Source: Cotesia glomerata
Lineage: Eukaryota > Arthropoda > Insecta > Hymenoptera > Braconidae
Direction of reading: 5' to 3'
Assembly: GCF_020080835.1 (NCBI RefSeq)
Contig: NC_058166.1
Location: 2,170,001-2,234,000 of the forward strand
DNA: 64,000 bases
Made by a program: the position numbers and the translations under genes. This document shows, piece after piece, positions 24,649 to 37,745 of the stretch. The notes under the pieces were generated by a model that ran no database searches, was not told the DNA's origin, and saw nothing but the letters and a program-made list of their open reading frames with translations. Every line of letters begins with the position of its first letter. The stretch's first letter is position 1.

Positions 24649-26035
24649 ATTTCTACTAATTTTGTCACAAATATCATGAACTTAAACAATTTTCAGTCCC
24701 AAGGCTAGAGAAATAAATTATAAGATTCTATTTGGGTACACCACTACGGTCTTTTAATGGTTGTGATGATAACATCATTCTAACATACATAGATGGAACT
24801 TAAAGATTCAACAAGCCATCATGTCAGCGAAAGAAACAAATATAGATGCGACACCTAGTGAAAATATTTGCAACTTTTCGACTTTACTTCTGAAGATATT
24901 GAAGGCTATTAACGCAAAGATACAAAATTCTGACCAGTAATATATAATTTCAGCAATTTGTAATTATTTTAGACATGTTCTGATAATTGATCAATTACTG
25001 AGTTAATTCCGAATGGATTAGTTTATCTCAAGAAACTAAATGTGATTTTATAATTATTAATCATTCAACATAATTAAATTCAAGCGTCTAATTGTATAGT
25101 TTAAATTATTCTGTGTGAATATATTAATTAGAGCTAAAAATTTGTCAACCAATGTTTAAGCTGACGTAAAAGTGAAAATTCAAGGTCACTGAATATCAAT
25201 AACTTTCGATGTATATTGATAAATAGATATTAATTAAAGTTTAATTTAATATAAATTTTCATAATTGCTTATTTGTGGAAGAAAGTTAATGTATATCAAT
25301 TATTTGAAAGATCAAACAGTTAATTAGAACAAAAAATTGTTTGACCATTAAGATGGAAAAATAAATTACAAAAGAAAAAGCTTTGGTTTTTCAAAGTGGT
25401 TGAAAGAACTGTTGAGTAACAGCTGTGGAAGATTCAAACGTTTCGAAATCCGGCAAAAATCTAGCTCTAATTTCACGATCAACCAATCGAAAATTTTGGT
25501 AACCAAATCATTCGATACTTGACTTAGAATCAGTAATTATATAAAGGCTGACTTGCTCGAAGTAGAGAAAAAATTTTTGTCAATCTAAAATCTTACTGAA
25601 GTACTAAAGTATCTTGACTTTCAATTATTATGAAATAAAAAAAAAACCCTTGTAAAATATTAATTAATTAACTTTTTTATATATCGGTCAACTAATTGGT
25701 GACCGGTCAACAACTGGTGCATTTACCTTAATTAAAAATTATTCATCTAAAACATAAAGTTTTTTCTTTGTTTGATCAAATTCATAAAGAAATTTTAAAT
25801 AATTTCTCTAAGATATTCAAATAGAAGTATTAAATTTCAAAATATGTTAGATGAAAGCTTAAACATCAGAAAAATAAATGTTCGAGCAATGGATCGGACT
25901 TAAAGAATCAGTAAGCCGATGTGGTAGCGAGAAGTGCAAAAATTGTTTCGCCACCTAGCGGATGAACTCGGAACTTCTAGACCAATAAATAAGATTGATG
26001 AAATTTGAAAATTTTCAAAACTCAGGAAGTTTTAG

Positions 26036-26073
26036 GGATGGCCTTCAGGGTCAACCGTTTTCGTAATTTTTTT
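26036..26073. repeat. Tip of the AACTTCCCGC element
   Basis: AGGGATGGCCTTCAGGGTCA and the following bases match the right tip of the element at 56718-57630. Only the tip is present, embedded in the array. Confidence 0.65.
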
Positions 26074-26289
26074 CTTTAATATGTACAGAAAATATTTTTT
26101 GACTAGTTCTGAGAGTGCTACGATACTCGGACAGGGGTCAAAACACTTTTGCTTAAATGAACGCGTGATCAGTGCTAAGGCCTTTGTGAATAAAAAACAG
26201 CAAAATTCAGGAGCCAAAGTGTTAATTTACATTATATTTGATCAAATAATTTCGAGAATTGATAAAATATACAGCCATATCAAAGCAAA

Positions 26290-26515
26290 TTTTTAAGGGA
26301 GTTGGGAAAGAACGGATAGGGGAAAGGGGGGGACCTACTCAGTGGGAAAAATTCCGTAATTGAAAAAATAATCAGACAGCCCAGACTGGGAATCGAACCC
26401 AGATCTCTCGGTTACGCGCCAAGGGCTCTACCAGTTAAGCTATCCGAGACAAGTACTGACTACTTTATTCAGTCACGTATATAAGACCCACCGAGCAAAC
26501 AACGCCACCGTATTC
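26290..26515 (-). mobile_element. tRNA-derived SINE-like insertion
   Basis: On the minus strand a tRNA-like head (26381-26455) has a perfect A box TAGCTTAACTGG (26442-26431) and B box GGTTCGATTCC (26399-26389), with a body and a T-rich end beyond. The presumed anticodon arm CTTGG/CCGAG has loop CGCGTAA, whose position 33 is G instead of T, and the acceptor ends do not pair. It is therefore a retroposed relative and not a working tRNA gene. The array resumes on both sides. Confidence 0.6.
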
Positions 26516-27969
26516 GATATTTAAAAATGTAACTTATTAATTTTTTCTTTGGTTACTTAATACAAGCTCATCTGCTTCAATAAAATAAAAAATTTCCGAA
26601 GCAATAGTCAAGCGGCATAATCAATACTTGCGAAATAATAATATTCATAGAAAATCTTGAGCTAAGAAATCTGTTTTTTTTTTCTGGGCTCACTGATGAG
26701 CAATTGATGCTTTATTAAATACATACGTCGAAAATATAAAAATTACAAGATCAAATCCGAGAATTTAGGAAATATATATCTAAAAAAGTTCAGAAGCCCA
26801 ATCAGTTTTCTTCTACAAACAGACTCCTAAATTTTCCATTCAACTTAATACAAAATTAGGATTGAATTTATATAAATACTCTCAAGTCCAACAAAAATAA
26901 CTTTAATATTCATAAATATAAGAAATTTTTTATGACTTGTAAAATAACTAAATTTCAAAGTTATAGATCGGACTTATGAAATTCGGAGGCCGAAGTGAGT
27001 GCGAGAATAAAAAGTCGAATCCGCCATCTAGCGGATAAATTCATAAGTACACTTTTTATTTTTTTCTAATTATGAACTTTGAGCGCTTGCAAAAAATTGT
27101 ATTAAGATATTTTTTCTTAATTATTTTTAACTCCTCAAATTTTTTTTACAATTTCAAAATTAAATTTTAAATTCTTATAAAAGATTTGATCACATGTCAT
27201 TTTTAATTCAAATAGAGCTCATCAGTATCGCTACTTAAAATGTCACAGCTATCAAGAAAAATAATTAAATTTAATTTTAATGTTAAGATTAGAAAGATTG
27301 AAAGATTTAGTTAGTGATTATAACAACTAAAAACAATTTTTGAAAATAAACTTGATTTTTCTAATCGGTAGAAGAAATAATATTATTTTCTCGCAAGAGC
27401 TAAACTGTAGTCAAAATTATTAATGTTCCTAAAGGATAAAGTGAAAAAAATTAATTTAATTCACTGAACAATTCTATTGGTTGATAATAAAAAATATTTC
27501 ACATTTCTTATGAAAATAATATCAAGATTGAATCAATTCATTATTTAAGTGATTATTTTAATTTTGACTAAGCCAGACATAATAAACAGAACATAAATCG
27601 CTTCCGAACAAAAAAAAATTCAAAATCTATCAGTAAAAAATTGTGATTGTTCTTTAGAGAAAAAAAATTAAAATAACTTGATTAAATATGACTATCACAC
27701 TAAATTATAATATGCCTTACATCATTAACTTAAATTTTTTTCAACTTTGAAGACGTCAATGCAAGAATTTTAAAGTTTTGATTTTTGATCAAATATACTT
27801 AGGCAGCAATTGTGGCAAGAAAAAAATATTTTGTAAGAAATAGTGATTCTGCTTAAAAAATTTCGTATTTCCGAAACTAATTTCTGGATAATAGTTAAAA
27901 TCATAATCATAAATATTGTAATCTATTAGTTCTAATTCTCACTTAAACAGTTTTTTCAAAATTAGCATA

Positions 27970-28140
27970 TAAGCAATATTACCTTTACTAATATTTTATT
28001 ATGTATAATTATATATAAGTTCTAATTATTATGTTTAAATTAAAAATTTAAAATGTATTGTATTCACAAAATGTATATTTTTCTTTTGCCATCTGGCCAG
28101 TGAAGGCTTTGGCATAAATCAATAAATTCAATTCAATTCA
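27970..28140 (+). mobile_element. 3' end of a non-LTR retrotransposon with (ATTCA)n tail
   Basis: GCCATCTGGCCAGTGAAGGC, then TTTGGCATAAATCAATAAA and repeated ATTCA units, resembles the 3' end of jockey/R1-like LINEs. No coding part is attached, so it is a severely 5'-truncated copy. Confidence 0.5.
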
Positions 28141-29394
28141 ATTCAATCCAAACAATTTGTAACAATACAAAAGTACTAAAAATTTTACGGAATTAAATTA
28201 TTAAAATTAAACCTTTGATAGTGTCTAAATAATCGCATGAATGGATGAAACTTAAGGATTCAACAAGTCGACGTGTGAGCGAGAAAAGTAAATCGGGATG
28301 CGACATCTAGCGGAAATATTTACAACTTATCGACTCTACTTATGGAATTATCAAAGAAAATTTGTAGAATAAAAATGGGACTAAGTTACTTGTCGATAAT
28401 TTGTCTTAGTATGTGATTAACTCAGAGATGTTATAGTAATTGATTAACCACTCGGTTGAGTTATTGAATTATTTTTTCTCAAGAGACTAAATGTGATTTT
28501 AATTTAAGGAATTAATATAATTTCCATCCAAGCTTATTCTTATATTGGTTAGATTTTTTTGAAATAATTATTTAATTAGTGATAAAAATGTGTCAACCAA
28601 TCTGTAAGCTGACGTAAAAGTGGAAATTCAGGTTGCTTGATGTTAATCATGTTTGGTGTACATTGATGGAATATTAACTTCAATTGAAGTTTAATGATGA
28701 GAACATTCTGGTAATTGATAATTTATTGCATAAGATCCATATATATTAATTATTTGAAAGATGAAATTACCCATCTCAATAAAAAAATGTTTGTTAAGAC
28801 GAAAAAATAAAATCCAGAAGGAAATACAGAAGGAAAATACAGAAGGAAAATTTTTGGTTCTTCAAAGTGGTTGAAAGAAATGTTGAGATGCGAACATTGA
28901 ATTCTATTATTATAAAATTCGTCATAAAAATCATGAAACCAATTTTCAGTCCCAAAGATAAAGGAATGAAGAATAGAATTCTATTTGGGTACGACAACAA
29001 TGTTTTCTAATGATTGTGGTGAAGACAAAGAATCCACTTTTAATATAATTAATTAAATACTTAAGATCTATTATTCAAGAAATTAATAAATTTTTGCTCT
29101 GCTTAATCAAAGTCATAATTAAATTTTGAAAAATTTAAGACATTCAAATGGAAGTATAAAGTTTCAAAATATATTAGATAAAAGCTTCAATATCAGGAAT
29201 ATAAATTTTCAAGCAATGAATGGGACTTAAAGAATCAGTAAGCCGATGTTGTAGCGAGAAGTATAAGAAGGACTTCGCCACCTCGCGGACTCAACTGAAA
29301 CTTCTAAACTAATAAGTAAAATTGATTTAATTATAAATTTTTTTTTAAATTTTAACTAAGCCAAAAAAAAAATTAAAATCAAGTAAAATGCTCT

Positions 29395-29521
29395 AAAGGG
29401 CATTCCATAGTGAGTGGTGGGACATTTGACTCTGGAATTCCATCAATGAAACTTATAGTATCGTCAAATTTATCTTATAATATAAATAGGAATAATATAA
29501 ATAGGAATAATATAAATAGGA
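29395..29521 (-). repeat. Foldback F1 fragment with a short tandem repeat
   Basis: 29395-29480 is the reverse complement of the F1 end near 57880-57960 (GACTCTGAAATTCCATCAAT-like). It ends in three ATATAAATAGGAATA units (about 29478-29521). Confidence 0.65.
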
Positions 29522-31014
29522 AAGAAATTTTTTCTAATCAATTTTCTGCTAAATAATTTATAATTCAACCGCATCGTCGATTAATTAAAAACAATTATCA
29601 AAGAAGCTCTACAAAAGAAGATTTTATCTCAAACGTGAATCAATACAGCAAATCAATTCCTTTTTCAATTTGGATTTAAAATTAGTGAAAGAAAATAATG
29701 AATTTAAATAATATTTATTAATTCTATATTACTAAAAATTTTACGCAATTAAATTATTAAGAGTTAAACCTTTGATAGCGTTTAAATAATCGCATGCATG
29801 GATGGAACTTAAGGATTCAATAAGCCAGTATGTCAGCAAAAAAAGAAAATAGAGATGCGACATCTAGCGGAAATATTGGCAACTTATCGACTTACTCACT
29901 AAAATATTGGAGTTTATTAATGCAAGAATACAAAAAGCTGACCAGTGATGTTCAAATTCACCAATTTGTGATGCTTTTAGACATGTTCTTATAATTTATC
30001 AACCACTGTGTTAATTATAAATAAATTATTTCATTTCAAGAGACTTCATGTAATTTTAATTTTAAAATTTGATATATAAATTACATTCAAGCTTCTAACT
30101 GTATTGCTAAAATTTTTTTGTGAGAGTAAATTGATCGATTACACAAATGTGAGTCAAATAATGTGTAAACTGACGTAAAAGTGAAAATTCAATTGGCTGA
30201 TATCAATAATGTTCGGTGTACATTGATAGAATATTAATATTGATTAAATTTTAATTTAACATACATTTTCGTAATTGCTAATTTGATCCAGAAGATTCAA
30301 GTATAACCATTATTTGAAAGATCAAACCAATTATTGGATCGAAAAATTGTTTGGCTGTTAAGACGGAAAAATAAATTACAAATGAAAAAGTTTTGAAGAT
30401 TCAAAAGTTTCAAAATTCGGAAAAAATCTAGCTCTAATTTCACGATGAGCCAATCACAATCTATGGTAACAATATCATTCGATATATAACTTGTGAGCAA
30501 TACTATAAGGCTGACTTGCTGGAAATAATGAAAAAATTTAGTCAACCTAAAATCTCACTGAAATTTTAAAGTTTTTTCGACATTACTTATAATAAATTTT
30601 GTCATAATCATAAAAAACTCACCAATTCGAAAATTTTCTGTCCCAAGAAAATTAAGTACTGAAATTCTACTTGAGTACAAGATTTACTAATGATTGTAAT
30701 AAGAACAGCATTCTAACAGTATCGTAATCTATAATGAAAAATTATTCATCTAAAACTTGTAAAGTTTTTTCTTTGTTAGATCAAAGTCAAAATAAAATTT
30801 TTAAAAATATACAAATCTTAAAGATATACAAATGGAAGTATTAAATTTTAAAATATATTAGATGAAAGTTTAAATATCAGAAAAATAAATTTTCGAGCAA
30901 TGAATCGGACTTAACGAATCAGTAAGCCGATCTTGTAGTGAGAAGTTTAAAAAATACTTCGCCACCTAGCGGATGAATATGGAACTTCTAGACCAATAAG
31001 TAAGATTGATTTAC

Positions 31015-31790
31015 CCTGTCCTGAATCGAAAACAATCTTCAAAATCGTCGAAGAAACAGTCTGCTTCCATCTTAAACAGCGATTAACAAACTAAGATTGC
31101 TCTTTGAAATGTTGTACCTGAGAGCAGATTTGTAAATTTGTTCTCGAATTTGTTGTGAAAATTAATTTTTAGGACGCATGGACGATTTTATTGCTTTCTA
31201 ACCGCAATATTTTGAATAAGATGTTTTTAAATTTAAATTGTTAAAATTATTTTCTGGACAATTTAAGACTTTTTAAGACGTTCCGTTTTAATGTTCCGGG
31301 GCTCTGTCGCTGTTAGCCCATCTTAAAATAGTCTAAACTAAGATTTTTTAAGAATACTTAAGATAATTTTAAGACGCCCTGCTAATACTTCTGAGCTGTC
31401 ACGGTGATATCATTTTAAAATAGCCTAAAAATTTTTAATAATTATTTGATTTTTAAGACTATTTAAGATTTTTCAAGACGATTTTAAGATTTTTGAGACT
31501 ATTTTATTTAAATCGAAAAAATGTGATTGTTTTGAATTTTCCTGAAATTTTTGGTCTGATTAATTTTTGTTCAAAAGTAAATCATAGGATTTGAAAAACT
31601 GCGTCAAATGCTGCCAACCGCGTGAAAATCGGTTTATTCATTCAAAATTAATTGCAGTTTTAAAATTCAAAGAATATTGTTTTATTAAATTCCTATCAGA
31701 CCTCTGAGCTCGAAAAGCTCAAAAGCATAGAACAGCTAACTCTTTGTGCTCGAAGAGCTCAAAAACGTCATAAGTGCAATTTTAAGAGAG
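31015..31790. repeat. Insertion in the array: unknown element plus AACTTCCCGC fragment
   Basis: 31015-31530 has recurring TTTAAGACTATTTAAGA and TTTTAAGACG phrases that are not seen elsewhere in the window. 31575-31790 matches 57320-57560, with AACTGCGT, GCTGCCAACCGCGTGAAAAT and the small palindromes GAGCTCGAAGAGCTC. It separates a type-B from a type-C motif block. Confidence 0.6.
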
Positions 31791-33604
31791 TAAAAATTCA
31801 AATCCGCCATCTAGCGGATAAATTCATAACTTAAGCAAGCACACAGGTAAACTTTTTATTCTTTCTAATTATGGACTTTGAGCGCTTGTGAAAAATTGTA
31901 TTAAAATATTTTTTCTTGATTATTTTCAATTCCTCAAATTTTTTACAATTTTAAAATTAAATTTTTAATTTTAATAAAAGATTTGATCAGATGTAACTTA
32001 TATTCCAATAAGAGCTTATAATTATTACTACTTAAAGTTTCACAGTTGTCGAAAAAATATAATTAAATTTATTTTGAATGTACAATTAGAAAGATTAGAA
32101 GATTTAGTTAGTGATTATAATTCATTAGAATTTCTGAAACATAACTTGATTCTTAATCGATCAAAGAAATAATATGACTGATTAATTTCCTGCAAGAGCT
32201 GAACTGTACTCAAAATTATTAATGTTTTTAAAGAATAAAATGAAAAAAACTCAATTATCTCTAACTAATAAACTTAAATGGTTGATAGTAATAAATATTT
32301 CGCATTTCTTGTGAAAATAATCAGAAAATGACACTAATCTTCAATGAATTCGTCATTTAAGACATATTTTAAATTCTGACCAAACCAAAAGTACAAAAAT
32401 ACAATAAATTTCTTGTGAATAAAAGAAATCATGATACATCAGTGATTGTTTTAGAGTACCTTTAAAAATTAAAATAACCCGATCCAATATGATCATTACT
32501 AAATTTTAAAATATACCGCATTATTATTTATATTTTTTTAACTTTGAATCTCAACGGATGCATTTAAATTTTCAATCAAAAAATTTCAGACTTTCAATTT
32601 CTATCAAACTCTACTTAGGCAGCAAATGTGGCAAAAAAAAATATTTTGTAAGAAATACTGATTTGCCTTGAAAAATTTCGTATTTCCGAAACTTATTAAT
32701 GCAAATGGAAGTCTCAAGGAATATTAATAAAAATCGACATAATTTTTTTTCAGACAATAAACACTTTGTTTATATTTTAATATCGATTTTATCAATAAAT
32801 TAATGACATTTTACAGGTAAGCAGCGAATGAAGAGAATGACAGGACCAATTTTATTATATTGAGATCATTACTCCCATTTGGCTTTCACATAGTCCCTTC
32901 ATTGACAACTGCAGGCTAAAACGCTATTTCAGTCAAGTCGTGAAAAATCAGAAATTACAAGGAACATGAAATTGTTTTTATTCTTTATGCAAATTTATAA
33001 ATCTTAAATAAGGTTTAAAATAAATTCTTCAAACAGAAGAAAATGATGATTTATATCTTGCAAAGAAATATTTCTATTAGAGATTGCTTTTGGAAAATTA
33101 CTAAGATGACTTTTAACAAAAATATAATAATAAAAAAATTCGACTTTGTATAAAGTACAAAATCTAATTTTTCTCAATAATATTCCAAATTAATGAATTA
33201 TTATGCATGCGCGTCGTTATTTTACTTAAAATAACCAACAATGAAGATTTATGTCAAAAGACTTTATTGTAGCAAATGGATTCTTTTTTCAATTTGAATT
33301 TAAAATTATTGAAAAAAAATAATGAATCTAAATAATATTTATTAATTCAAAGATCCTAAAAATTTTACGGAATTAAATTATTGAAATAAACCTTTGATAG
33401 CGCTTAAATAATTGCATAGATGGATGGAACTTAAGGATTCGACAAGCCAACATGTCAGCGAAAAAAGAAAATAAGAATGCGCCATCTAGCAGAAATATTT
33501 GCAATTTGTCGATTTTACTCAAGAAAATATTAAAGTTATTACTGGAAAGATACAAAATTGACCAGTGATATTTTATTTCACCAATTTGTGATTATTTTAG
33601 ACAT

Positions 33605-35176
33605 CCCGAGAAAAAATATTTATATATAATTATATATATTTATATATAAATTGGTTATATATGATTATATATGAAAAATGGCCAAATATAATCATATCTA
33701 ATTATATATAACTATATATTTATATTATATTTATTATATATTTATTACACCTAATTAATTATTGGGTTAATTTTATGGATAGAATATTTAATATGGTCCT
33801 ACGCAATTCTGTGTAACCAATTAAAATGCAAAAAAAAATATCTAGATATAATTTTATAGCTATAACACCAGCGGTCACCCATCCAAATATTAACCCTGCT
33901 CAATGCTGCTTAACTTTGGTGATCTCCGTGCGTCTTGAAGTTTCTGTCTGCTGTGCTGCTGTCTTAGATGATGATGATTTTATGATCTACATAATGTATC
34001 ATATGAGTTTATTATAAATGGAATATAAAAATTGATTTTAATATATATTTGGATTGTCATTATTCATAATTTATTTATTTTACCGAATTTCATTATAATA
34101 TAACACTTATTTCAATAATAAAATAAATAATGATTTTACTATTAGGTAGTAGCAGAGCAGACTAAAACATCTCATAGAAAATGTGACAAATTTTGTATTT
34201 CAGAATTATTTAAACGTAATTATAAACATCATTTTATACTTTTTGTGATTACCAAAAAAAAATTTTTTTTAAAAGAAAAAATTTTTATGTCTGTTAATTA
34301 TATATAAGCATATATAATTATATATACTTATATATAATTATACATGGGACTATATAATTATATATGGGACTATATACAATCTTGCATGGTTGTATATTGC
34401 TCCATATATAGTCATATATAATTATATATGATTATATATAACCTCATATACAATTCCATTTATAATCATGTATGATTATATAATTCTATATGCTTATATA
34501 TAATTGTATATGGAACTATATATAATCCTGCATGGTTGAATATTGCTCCATATATAGTCATATATAATTATATATGATTATATATAACCTCATATACAAT
34601 TCCATTTATAATCATGTATGATTATATAATTCTATATGCTTATATATAATTGTATATGGAACTATATATAATCCTGCATGGTTGTATATTGCTCCATATA
34701 TAGTCATATATAATTATATATGATTATATATAACCTCATATACAATTCCATATATAATCATGTATGATTATATATAATTCTATATGCTTATATATAATTG
34801 TATATGGAACTATATATAATCCTGCATGGTTGTATATTGCTCCATATATAGTCATATATAATTATATATGATTATATATAACCTCATATACAATTCCATA
34901 TATAATCATGTATGATTATATATAATTCTATATGCTTATATATAATTGTATATGGAACTATATAATCCTGCATGGTTGTATATTGCTCCATATATAGTCA
35001 TATATAATTATATATGATTATATATAACCTCATCTACAATTCCATATACATGTATGATTATATATAATTATGTATGATCATATATAATTGTATATAATTA
35101 TATATGTGATTCCATATATAATCATATATGATTATATACAATTATATATAATTATATAGAAACATTTTTTCTCGGG
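33605..35176. mobile_element. AT-dinucleotide element with CCCGAG inverted ends
   Basis: Starts CCCGAGAAAAAAT and ends ATTTTTTCTCGGG, inserted in the array between TAGACAT and ATGTTCTGAT. The uninterrupted paralogue near 24970 reads TAGACATGTTCTGAT, so AT is duplicated. The right half (34263-35150) is built of about 150-180-bp units of ATATATAATTATATA variants with GGAACTATATATAATCCTGC. No coding capacity. Confidence 0.85.
33863..33930 (-). ncRNA. 5S rRNA-like segment (pseudogene)
   Basis: On the minus strand GATCACCAAAGTTAAGCAGC is followed by a diverged stretch, then TTGGATGGGTGACCGC. These are the middle and 3' hallmarks of eukaryotic 5S rRNA, including its internal promoter box C. The 5' third is missing, so it is a 5S-derived repeat or SINE3-like relic and not a functional gene. 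Confidence 0.65.
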
Positions 35177-35900
35177 ATGTTCTGATGATTGATCAACTAC
35201 TGGGTTAATTTCAATTCGATTATTTCATCTCAAGAGACTAAATGTAATGTGAACTTATGATTTTATACAAATTACATTCAATCTTCTCATTATATGGTTT
35301 TAATTGTTTCATGAGATAAAAGTAATTGAAGCTACAAATGTGAGTCAAACAGTGTGTAAGCTGACGTATCAGTGAAAATTTTAAGCTGCTGAATATCAAT
35401 AATGTTCAATGCACATTGAGTGAATATTAAAATTAATCAAAGTTTAATTTAATATACATTATTGCCAATTTGTTGCAGAAGATTCATGTATATTAATTAT
35501 TTAATACGTTGCATTATGCACTTGAGGCAAAAATTGTTGTACTGTTTAACTTAAAAAACAAATAATAGATAAAACAAATAATACATGATTAATTATTTAG
35601 ATCCTTTATGATAATATAGGTGATAAATTTTTCAATTTAGTAAGAAATAATTAGATTTCCTAGTGTTTTATTTAATGATCCTATAACCTCCAATTGAAAA
35701 ACTTATCACCTATAAAACAAATAATAGCAAGCTTATAAAAACTGATTTATATAATAAAAATTAATTTAAAAATTGAGTGAAGACTCAAAATCTTTCGTAA
35801 AGAATCAGTAAGCCGATCTTTTATCGAGAAGTTTAAAAAATACTTCACCACCTAGCGGATGAATCTGTAACTTCTAGATTAAGAAGTAAGATTTATTTAA

Positions 35901-36699
35901 TTGTAAATTTTTTTTTTTTAATCTTCACAAAGCCAAAAAAAAAATTAAAATCGAAAAAATGAATATTAACTGAATGAATTAAAAATAAATGAGTTTAATT
36001 GTCGACCTATGTAATTTTCTACAGAATAATTTCATTATTATACGCTCAATAAAAATTTACATCACAGAAATTATTATCCGCTTTGTTACCTAACATAATG
36101 ATCAGCACATTCATCGATATCGAACAATAAAGAATGATAAAATAAATATATATCAGGACACAAGTTGCATTACTTAATCTTCCTCCCCCCTCCCTTGGTG
36201 ATCCAATAGAAAAAAATTCTAAATAATGAAAAAATAGCAGGTCATTTATCTTTTATAATTCATAGGATTATCGAGTATTCCCATGGCCCACATCGGTCAT
36301 TACATTATAACAGTAATTATTTATTCGCCTTAAAGCATTGTTGAGCTGGTTATTATTATTTTCTTACTTTTATACCTTTTTATTTTATAAATTGTCTCCA
36401 CGATCTTGCTCAATCCACACCCACACACACACGCACATCTATGTGGATATTTATACATATATACAAAGAGACTGCATAGTAATGGATAATATATGTTAAA
36501 GAAAAGAGATATTCGATGAGAGCGGATGCGCCAGGGACAGTTGCGTGCGCTACAATTCGCATTGTGTTTACTGTATTTTATTTCATAAGTACACGCTTTA
36601 CTTATTTTTCTATCTACTAGTCTAACTACTCTTTTATATACTTGTCATTTTTATATATAAAGAAAAAAAAAGTGAATAATGATAACAATAATAATAATA
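35901..36699. other. Low-repeat stretch, no gene recognised
   Basis: Contains a short (CA)n near 36420-36435 and a few GC-richer patches (36175-36200, 36520-36570). No protein-like frame. Confidence 0.4.
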
Positions 36700-37745
36700 G
36701 TAAAAACTTCGAAAAAAATTTCTGCAAGTGAAAATAATAAGCGCCATGGCGCCACTTAGCGGTGACTTTAGAAACTAATTAAAAAAAAAATTTTTATAGC
36801 TTTTTAATTAAGTATTAGGTGAATTGTAAGCAATGTTAATGGATTTTTAATCATTTTGATAAAAATAATAAACTTCTAGAAAAAATTCTTCAAGCGAGAA
36901 AAATAAGCACCACGGTGCCACATAGCGGCGACTTTAGAAGCTAATTTAAAAAAAATATTTGAAGTTATTTAATTAAGTGAATTGTAAGCAATGTTAATGT
37001 ATTTTTGAAAATTTTTATAGAAATAATAATAATGATAAACTTCTAAAAAAAAATTCTGCAAGCGAGAAGAATAAAAGCCATGGCTCCACCTAGTGGTGAT
37101 TTTAGAAACTAATTAAAAAAAAATTTCCATACCATTTTAATTGAGAATAAAGTGAATTGTAAGCAATGTTAATGGAATTTTGATTGAAACAATAATAATA
37201 AGTTCGAAAAAAATTTCTGCTAGCGAGAAGAATAAGCGCCACACGGCGATACTTAGCGGTTACTCTAGAAACTAAATTTTTGAAAAATTTCCATAGCTAT
37301 TTAATTAAGTATTAAGTGAATTTTAAGCAATATTAATAGATTTGAGTCATTTTGTTACAAATAATAAACTTCTAAAAAAATTTCTGCAAGCGAGAAGAAT
37401 AAGCGCCACGGCGCCACATAGCGGTGACTTATGAAACTAATTTAAAAAAATTTCTATAGCTTTTTCAAAAAATATCACGTGAATTGTAAACAATTTTAAT
37501 GGATTTTTGAAAATTTTTATAAAAATAATAATACTAATCATAATAATAATAAATTCGAAAAAAATTTCTGCAAGCGAGAAGAATAAGCGCCACGGTGCCA
37601 CTCAGCGGTGACTTTAGAAACTAATTTTAAAAATCAATTTTTATAGCTTTTTAATTGAGTATTAAGTGAATTGTAAGCAATATTAATGGATTTTTGAAAT
37701 TTTTGAAAGAAATAATGATAATTATAATAATAATAATGAACAAAA
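36700..37745. repeat. Six-unit tandem satellite, period about 162-185 bp
   Basis: Each unit has CTGCAAGCGAGAAGAATAAG, a CGCCACTTAGCGGTGACTTT core, and a GTGAATTGTAAGCAATGTTA segment. Core motifs fall near 36750, 36915, 37085, 37247, 37411 and 37596, all on the same strand. The core resembles the motifs in the 8-36 kb array, although unit length and flanks differ. Confidence 0.85.

Larger units (their letters stand above)
8249..35900. repeat. Long-period complex repeat array (macrosatellite-like) with recurrent CTAGCGG motif
   Basis: Blocks of several hundred bp recur in a fixed order. Examples are the block with AATCGCATAGATGGATGG and GCGACATCTAGCGG (type A), the block with AGTAAGCCGATGT and CGCCACCTAGCGG (type B), and the block with GGATTCCGAAGACCGAAGT and CCGCCATCTAGCGG (type C). 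The order of motif sites is C C A B A B C C A A A A B C A B A B C A B. A whole A-B-C period is of the order of 5-7 kb. Copies are diverged, which suggests an old tandem expansion. No gene is seen apart from inserted elements. Individual motif sites are listed in the findings. Confidence 0.75.

Noticed and set aside
26381..26455. tRNA gene on the minus strand
   Set aside because: A and B boxes are good, but position 33 is not T and the acceptor stem does not pair, so it is kept only as a SINE head.
33826..34017. 63-codon frame with cysteines
   Set aside because: It runs over the 5S-like segment and shows no protein family.
8249..35900. Possibility of a viral or proviral segment
   Set aside because: No capsid, polymerase or segment-type gene families and no intron-bearing genes. 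The repeats explain the sequence.
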